NCBI GenBank assembly: GCA_024232355.1
Contig: JAAEPW010001198.1
Span: forward strand, 1 to 5,439
Source: Chloroflexota bacterium
GTDB taxonomy: Bacteria; Chloroflexota; Anaerolineae; B4-G1
Length of the DNA: 5,439 nucleotides
Direction of reading: 5' to 3'
The translations under genes were made by a program, and so were the position numbers. The notes beneath the pieces were generated by a model. That model worked only from the letters and a program-made list of their open reading frames with translations, ran no database searches and was not told the DNA's origin. The stretch's first letter is position 1; every line of letters begins with the position of its first letter. Of this stretch, positions 1 to 3,282 are shown piece by piece.

Positions 1-114
1 AAATGACTCGTAATGAACAGCAAGCAACCATCAATTGGCAGTTCACTACTATCGATGCTCGCAACAAGCTCAAGCGTCTCTATCCAGTTATATCAAAACC
101 ATCATGAAAAGGTA
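1..114 (+). mobile_element. Right end of an IS630-like insertion sequence
   Basis: RHS homology in the third core copy stops within a few bases of 114, and everything to its left belongs to the transposase end. IS630 elements duplicate a TA dinucleotide on insertion. TA steps lie at 113-114 and 116-117, so the element probably ends at about 112 (…CATGAAAAGG) or 115. The terminal inverted repeat would then overlap the last codons of the transposase, which is plausible for this family. The left end of the element is outside the window, so the matching inverted repeat cannot be checked. Confidence 0.6.
3..107 (+). CDS. IS630-family transposase, C-terminal end (partial)
   Basis: The plus strand is open from the left edge and encodes 34 residues ending in TGA at 105-107. 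The tail contains INWQFTTIDARNKLKRLYP, which matches from memory the typical extreme C-terminus of IS630-family (DDE/D, Tc1/mariner-like) transposases (W-x-F-T-T-x-D-A-R-x-K-L-K-R-L-Y-P). The catalytic part lies outside the window. The ATG at 3-5 is an internal methionine and not the start. The gene converges on the minus-strand RHS fragment, and the two reading frames overlap at 102-107, as expected when an insertion sequence lands in a gene. Whether the full transposase is intact cannot be seen. The family call is fairly secure; the subgroup is not determinable from this tail. Confidence 0.8.
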   Translation: MTRNEQQATINWQFTTIDARNKLKRLYPVISKPS

Positions 115-493
115 CTAGGATCTATATATTTGAGTGGATTGTTCAACACATACGAGTACCTATTGAAGCTTTGTGAATTTCCCGGATCAGGCACAATCGT
201 ATCCGCACTAACAAAGCGCCCCAGCGCCGGATCATAAAATCGAGCGTGCATAAACACCAAGCCCGTGCCCGCCACACTCCGCTGCCCCGTGAACCCAAAG
301 TCGGTCGCCAACGTCCCCTCGCCCCAGCGCACCTCCCCATACGGATAATACAACTGCCGCGCCGTCACCCCGCCGTTCTCATCCGTGGTCAGACTGGTCG
401 AGCCGAGGGCCTGCCCTGAGCTTGTCGAAGGGTGACCGCCGTGGAGATACTGCACCACACACCATCCCGCCTCATCGCAACCCACCGTGCAAT
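102..493 (-). pseudogene. Third RHS core copy, decapitated and interrupted by the IS
   Basis: This minus-strand reading frame carries the RHS-associated core from about position 485 down to 114: YLHGGH, LGSTSLTT, RQLYYPYGEVRW, DFGFTGQRS, MHARFYDP, FVSADTIVPDP, NPLKYIDPS. It then reads TFS and a TGA stop, all contributed by the insertion sequence, so the usual DPSGH and the whole variable tip are missing. The frame is open upstream to a TTG at 566, but that stretch is the palindromic repeat and no ribosome binding site precedes it. The first part (GCDEAGWCVVQ, about 440-480) differs from the other two copies, while the rest is nearly identical to them. An eight-residue insert sits between HGGH and LGSTS. 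It is a remnant or a recombination donor and not a functional protein. Confidence 0.85.
408..431 (-). repeat. 24-base interspersed mini-repeat inserted in frame (PSTSSGQA)
   Basis: Aligning the third core with the other two gives HGGH-[PSTSSGQA]-LGSTSLTT against HGDH-LGSTSLTT, an exact 24-base in-frame insertion. On the plus strand it contains CCTGAGCTTGTCGAAGG. I recall this as a very common dispersed element in Chloroflexota and other environmental genomes, appearing in proteins as STSSGQA or DKLRAG. That recollection was not searched here. The insertion itself is seen directly. Confidence 0.8.
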
Positions 494-497
494 GGTG

Positions 498-540
498 CTT
501 TGAACCACGAAAGAGCACGAAAACCCTTCGCGCTCTTTCA
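498..540. repeat. Palindromic repeat, copy 1, at the 5' junction of the third RHS core
   Basis: CTTTGAACCACGAAA is followed by a hairpin: arm 509-521 (GAAAGAGCACGAA) pairs with 527-539 (TTCGCGCTCTTTC) over 13 positions with a single A/C mismatch, which becomes a G·U pair on the minus-strand transcript. The loop is five bases. The same CTTTGAACCACGAAA and GAGCACGAAA words occur at 2208-2275 in front of the second RHS core. It lies between the stop of the lipoprotein gene (595) and the start of RHS homology, so it marks a cassette junction. It may also act as a weak terminator for the lipoprotein gene, but no clear U-tract follows. Confidence 0.75.
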
Positions 541-594
541 CGGCTTGTAGAATTCAAAAGCCTCAATTACTAGCCCAATACTGAAGTGTTCACA

Positions 595-993
595 TTACTC
601 CTCACTGATTGAGAAATCAATGCTCCCTAATTCTTTCTTGGTTCTGAGTACATACACTCGATATTGACCTGGTTCGAGAATCCCATCCTCAACACAACTC
701 AAGAATGGACCACTATCCCAAACCTGCCGCTGGGCAAACTTTGTTCTTCCAAGCCAGATGGTCTGTAGTAATATCTCTTGGTTTGTTTCAAATTCCCCAC
801 AAATGCAAATATACGTTTCGTTACCAGGGATGACATTGGGAAGAACAACAGGTTTTCCATCGGCGTCCCATCCTCGGCACAATGTCAGATCGGATAGCTG
901 TGCTTCTGTTCTGGTTGTCAATAATGAACACCCAGAACAAACAATCAATATCACAAACACTGTGATGATCAAGGAGCTTTTTATAGAAAACAT
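595..993 (-). CDS. Small predicted lipoprotein, candidate immunity partner of tip B
   Basis: The gene encodes 132 residues and starts with ATG at 993-991; AAGGA lies seven bases upstream (1005-1001). The N-terminus has a short basic segment (MFSIKSS), a hydrophobic stretch (LIITVFVILIV) and a lipobox-like C-S-G-C, with the lipidated cysteine at about residue 22. The mature part (~110 residues) holds further cysteines (LTLC, ICIC, SCVEDG) and the string LEPGQYRVYVLRTKKELGSI, which suggests a small β-sandwich. I recognise no family. It begins only 25 bases after the stop of the RHS core-tip fragment, on the same strand, which is the position of the immunity gene in RHS/CDI modules. An exported immunity protein would imply that the toxin acts outside the cytoplasm. 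The protective role is inferred from position alone. Confidence 0.8.
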   Translation of the reverse strand: MFSIKSSLIITVFVILIVCSGCSLLTTRTEAQLSDLTLCRGWDADGKPVVLPNVIPGNETYICICGEFETNQEILLQTIWLGRTKFAQRQVWDSGPFLSCVEDGILEPGQYRVYVLRTKKELGSIDFSISEE

Positions 994-1000
994 TGATTTT

Positions 1001-1005
1001 TCCTT
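1001..1005 (-). promoter_or_regulatory. Shine-Dalgarno AAGGA for the tip B partner gene
   Basis: The minus strand reads AAGGA, seven bases and then ATG, directly after the stop codon at 1021-1019. Good spacing indicates that this gene is translated independently of the headless RHS fragment upstream. Confidence 0.65.
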
Positions 1006-1018
1006 GTATGTCGAGTCA

Positions 1019-2233
1019 TTAGTCCATTGTCTGGACTTTACCGTCCGCTACATCAACTCGAAAGACACTCTCGTCCTTCCACTTCCAAGGGAACAATTGA
1101 AACGTCGCCATAATCGCTGTATAAGATACACCAGCACTCACTGATGCATCAAATGGCACTGGAACCGGATATGGATCAATATCTCCACTAATTGTCCCGC
1201 CGATGTAGTAGGTGTGAGGTTGCATTTGGGATACCTCATCGTAAACCGGCACCCATTCTGTCTGTCCAGTCTCAGGATTGAACAATAAATCAGTTTCCCT
1301 ACTTGTGCCCAAAACTATGCCTTTGCTGACAGCACCCATATCTCCCTCCAAACTCAACTCGTAATCTATACTTGGCCCTAGAAAGGCATCATTACTGGAA
1401 TAACCCATACCCGCAATCTGCCCCCGTGTGATTTCACCTGAAACCAACTGAGGAGTTCCAACCTCTATGCTGCCCATATTTACACTACCGGCTATACTAA
1501 ACTCACCAGAGCGCCAATTGAACACGTACATTGCTTCCAGTCCCGATGTACTGCCCACAACAAAGGCTGGTTTAACCGTCATATCCACACTCACATAAGA
1601 GCCATTGACACTTGGAACAGTGTTCCAGAGTACCCTGTTAATTTCTCTCTGGAAAGCCCCCTTCTCAGGCTGTGGTGGTGGGCCACAATACTTTGAATTC
1701 CTAAAATGGTCCGCCGCGTGCCCACTGGGATCGATGTACATCAACGGATTGTTCCTCACGTAAGCATACCGATTCAAATCCTGCGGATTCCCCGGATCAG
1801 GCACAATCGTATCCGCACTAACAAAGCGTCCCAGCAATGGATCATAAAATCGAGCGTGCATAAACACCAAGCCCGTGCCCGCCACACTCCGCTGCCCCGT
1901 GAACCCAAAGTCAGTCGCCGCCGCCCCCTCGCCCCAGCGCACCTCCCCATACGGATAATACAACTGCCGCGCCGTCACCCCGCCACTCGCGTTCGTGGTC
2001 AGACTGGTTGAGCCGAGATGATCACCGTGCAGATAGTATACCACATCTCCCGCCCGCATTGCAACCCGCTGACCAGCAGCGTAATAATACTTGGTCACCC
2101 GCGACACCCCTGTCGCATCCTCGGCGCTGGCCTGGTTGCCGGTGTGATCGCTGGCGTCGAGGCGGAAGGTATAAGCCTGGCCGGGTGACCCAGGAAGTTG
2201 TCCGGTACTTTGAACCACGAAACCTACGGACAA
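1019..2233 (-). CDS. Orphan RHS core-tip fragment with tip B (no N-terminal region)
   Basis: The open frame has 404 codons. Residues ~18-45 match the end of the last Ig-like domain of the big RHS protein (FRLDASDHTGNQASAE). Residues 47-172 are the RHS-associated core, about 83% identical to the first copy (105 of 126 residues), ending NPLMYIDPSGH. Residues 173-404 form a different tip: a short Pro-rich linker (YCGPPPQPEKG), then a β-rich, Gly/Ser-rich domain (MYVFNWRSGEFSIAGSV, EVGTPQLVSGEIT, FDASVSAGVSYTAIM) ending FPWKWKDESVFRV. There are no obvious transmembrane helices and no recognised catalytic motif. The only possible start, TTG at 2233, falls inside the repeat and has no ribosome binding site; a stop lies just upstream at 2254-2252. 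There is no signal peptide. It is best read as a silent donor module that would be expressed after recombination into the full-length gene. An unchecked resemblance to other β-barrel-like RHS tails in environmental bacteria is possible. Confidence 0.85.
   Translation of the reverse strand: MSVGFVVQSTGQLPGSPGQAYTFRLDASDHTGNQASAEDATGVSRVTKYYYAAGQRVAMRAGDVVYYLHGDHLGSTSLTTNASGGVTARQLYYPYGEVRWGEGAAATDFGFTGQRSVAGTGLVFMHARFYDPLLGRFVSADTIVPDPGNPQDLNRYAYVRNNPLMYIDPSGHAADHFRNSKYCGPPPQPEKGAFQREINRVLWNTVPSVNGSYVSVDMTVKPAFVVGSTSGLEAMYVFNWRSGEFSIAGSVNMGSIEVGTPQLVSGEITRGQIAGMGYSSNDAFLGPSIDYELSLEGDMGAVSKGIVLGTSRETDLLFNPETGQTEWVPVYDEVSQMQPHTYYIGGTISGDIDPYPVPVPFDASVSAGVSYTAIMATFQLFPWKWKDESVFRVDVADGKVQTMD
1718..2189 (-). 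repeat. RHS core direct repeat, copy 2
   Basis: The 472 bases from DPSGH back to the end of the last Ig-like domain align without gaps to 4006-4477 (constant offset 2288) and, over the core part, to about 114-485. Blocks of 74 bases (1839-1912 with 229-302) and 60 bases (1925-1984 with 315-374) are identical between copies 2 and 3. This is the likely substrate for homologous tip exchange. Confidence 0.85.
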
Positions 2234-2275
2234 AACAAGAGCACGAAAGCCTTACACAACCTTCGTACTCTTTTA
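2208..2275. repeat. Palindromic repeat, copy 2, at the 5' junction of the second RHS core
   Basis: It starts with CTTTGAACCACGAAA, identical to 498-512. It then has about 16 extra bases before GAGCACGAA (2239-2247), which pairs with TTCGTACTC (2262-2270) with one mismatch, plus two more pairs outside. RHS homology stops at about 2189-2204, immediately beside it. The element sits where the upstream Ig-like coding sequence has been lost, so the module boundary coincides with the repeat. Confidence 0.7.
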
Positions 2276-2314
2276 TGCTTTGCGAAACTTTGCCTGCTGC
2301 CACGATTAAACCAC

Positions 2315-2356
2315 CGGCTCGCTAACGGCACTGAATAGCGAGCCGCGTTTCAGTGC
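2315..2356. other. Overlapping inverted repeats (hairpin or pseudoknot-like element)
   Basis: Arm CGGCTCGCTA (2315-2324) pairs perfectly with TAGCGAGCCG (2336-2345), a 10-base-pair stem. Arm GCACTGAA (2328-2335), inside its loop, pairs perfectly with TTCAGTGC (2349-2356). The arms alternate A-B-A'-B', so the two stems are either mutually exclusive or form an H-type pseudoknot. The element begins 15 bases after the stop of the preceding lipoprotein-like gene on the minus strand. No U-tract follows, so a simple intrinsic terminator is not well supported. Confidence 0.6.
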
Positions 2357-2371
2357 ATTCAGTTACAAGTT

Positions 2372-2971
2372 TTATTCGGTCGGACCATCTATTTCCTTGA
2401 TGCGATTATCTATTTTAGTTAATATCTCGTTGACAACTACTTCAACCATTTGAATATCCACTTGATCGATCATATAAATCTTCAAATGCGAAGTGACATA
2501 ATTATATTCTACGACTATATGGCACTCCAGTATAGTGTGTTCAGAGCTCACTTCCTGAGTGCACCATGACTCTGTCGAACTCCCCAAAAGAATAGTGTTA
2601 ATTGGGAACTCGTCTTGAGAATCTTGGCGGGGTGACTGGATTTTCTTCCATGCCATAGGCTGATCATAGCGTCGCACCCAGTGAGTGATCAAATAAAATT
2701 GTTCGGAATCATAAAAGCCAGCAAGTCCCCGAAACGTTACTTCTGCATTGGAATCAGTTTCAAAATTTGGCTCGCTTATATGGTCATTACTCCAATACCA
2801 GTCCCCCGAAAAATCCGATTTCTGTACCAGAGCAGTAGAAAGTGATAGTTTTATGCTCTGAATTCCTTGGGGATCAATGGAATTGGCTGATTCGCAACTA
2901 CAAGTTGAACAAAAGAGGCAAATAGCCGCAAGCACCAGGAGTGAGAATATTTGTGAAGGGATATTAGACAT
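2372..2971 (-). CDS. Predicted exported or lipoprotein-like protein, candidate partner of tip A
   Basis: The chosen start is ATG at 2971-2969 (MSNIPSQIF, 199 residues), because AGGAG lies seven bases upstream at 2983-2979. An upstream TTG at 2986 would overlap that ribosome site and is rejected. The N-terminus has a hydrophobic segment (FSLLVLAAICLF) followed by a Cys-rich CSTCSC stretch, consistent with a lipoprotein signal, although the lipobox is not canonical. The mature protein is acidic and mixed α/β by eye (FSGDWYWSNDHIS, EVTFRGLAGFYDSEQFYLITHWV, VVEYNYVTSHLKIYMID), with further cysteines in WCTQEV and LECH. I recognise no family. It is the first gene after the RHS tip A, on the same strand but after a 311-base gap, longer than usual for an effector/immunity pair. 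Base composition is AT-rich (17 G+C of 60 at 2461-2520), unlike the RHS Ig-like region. Immunity is inferred from position. Confidence 0.78.
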   Translation of the reverse strand: MSNIPSQIFSLLVLAAICLFCSTCSCESANSIDPQGIQSIKLSLSTALVQKSDFSGDWYWSNDHISEPNFETDSNAEVTFRGLAGFYDSEQFYLITHWVRRYDQPMAWKKIQSPRQDSQDEFPINTILLGSSTESWCTQEVSSEHTILECHIVVEYNYVTSHLKIYMIDQVDIQMVEVVVNEILTKIDNRIKEIDGPTE

Positions 2972-3282
2972 TCCTTTTCTCCTCAATTACAAAGCAGTCA
3001 CCGAGTTTGTTCAATGGAACTTTGATCAAGAGTACCAAATTACATCAAAAGGCTACAGAAAGGCACTTGACTAGTTCTTGGTGCGAAACTATTTTTCTTT
3101 GCTGCCAATCGCTCTAGCCCTCGTCCCGAGGGCGGGTTATGCGTAGAAACTGCACTGAAAACTGAAACAAAGAGTAATTATCTCGTGCATGGGCCGCCCC
3201 CGAGACGGTGGCTTGAGCGTTTTGCACCAGGAACTAACTAACTCAATAGAAAAGCTACAAAATGTTAGTGGAACGAGACGAG
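2972..3282. other. Intergenic spacer with imperfect inverted repeat, no gene seen
   Basis: No credible reading frame is present in these 311 bases. The stretch 3100-3119 (TGCTGCCAATCGCTCTAGCC) pairs with 3210-3229 (GGCTTGAGCGTTTTGCACCA) at 16 of 20 positions. Between them is a perfect 7-base stem with a three-base loop, GCCCTCG-TCC-CGAGGGC (3117-3133). TGCGAAACT and TGCTGCCA at 3082-3090 and 3100-3107 recur in the same order at 2281-2289 and 2295-2302. The spacer must also hold the promoter of the downstream gene if that gene is transcribed independently. No convincing -35/-10 pair at the right distance was found. Confidence 0.5.
2979..2983 (-). promoter_or_regulatory. Shine-Dalgarno AGGAG that sets the start of the tip A partner
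   Basis: The minus strand reads TTGAGGAGAAAAGGAATG. AGGAG with a seven-base spacer fixes ATG at 2971 as the start and excludes the longer TTG-initiated frame that would begin inside the site. Confidence 0.7.

Noticed and set aside
13..237. Plus-strand frame of 74 codons at the left edge
   Set aside because: It lies in another frame over the transposase tail and runs into the antisense of the RHS core, so it crosses the IS junction and cannot be an ancestral gene.
102..2233. Functional starts at TTG 2233 and TTG 566 for the two displaced RHS fragments
   Set aside because: Both fall in or beside the palindromic repeat, have no ribosome binding site or signal peptide, and are not homologous to an RHS N-terminus.
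2310..2365. Possible integron attC site (CGCTAAC … GTTA with nested arms)
   Set aside because: Core boxes do not fit RYYYAAC/GTTRRRY, the element is too short, and the pairing arms interlock instead of nesting. No integrase is in view.
2996..3024. Promoter-like TTGAAC-17 bases-TGTAAT on the minus strand before the tip A partner gene
   Set aside because: The start of transcription would fall inside or after the AGGAG ribosome site, leaving no usable leader. It is probably chance.
3117..3133. 7-base hairpin as intrinsic terminator of the big RHS gene
   Set aside because: It is about 150 bases past the stop on the minus strand and has no following U-tract.
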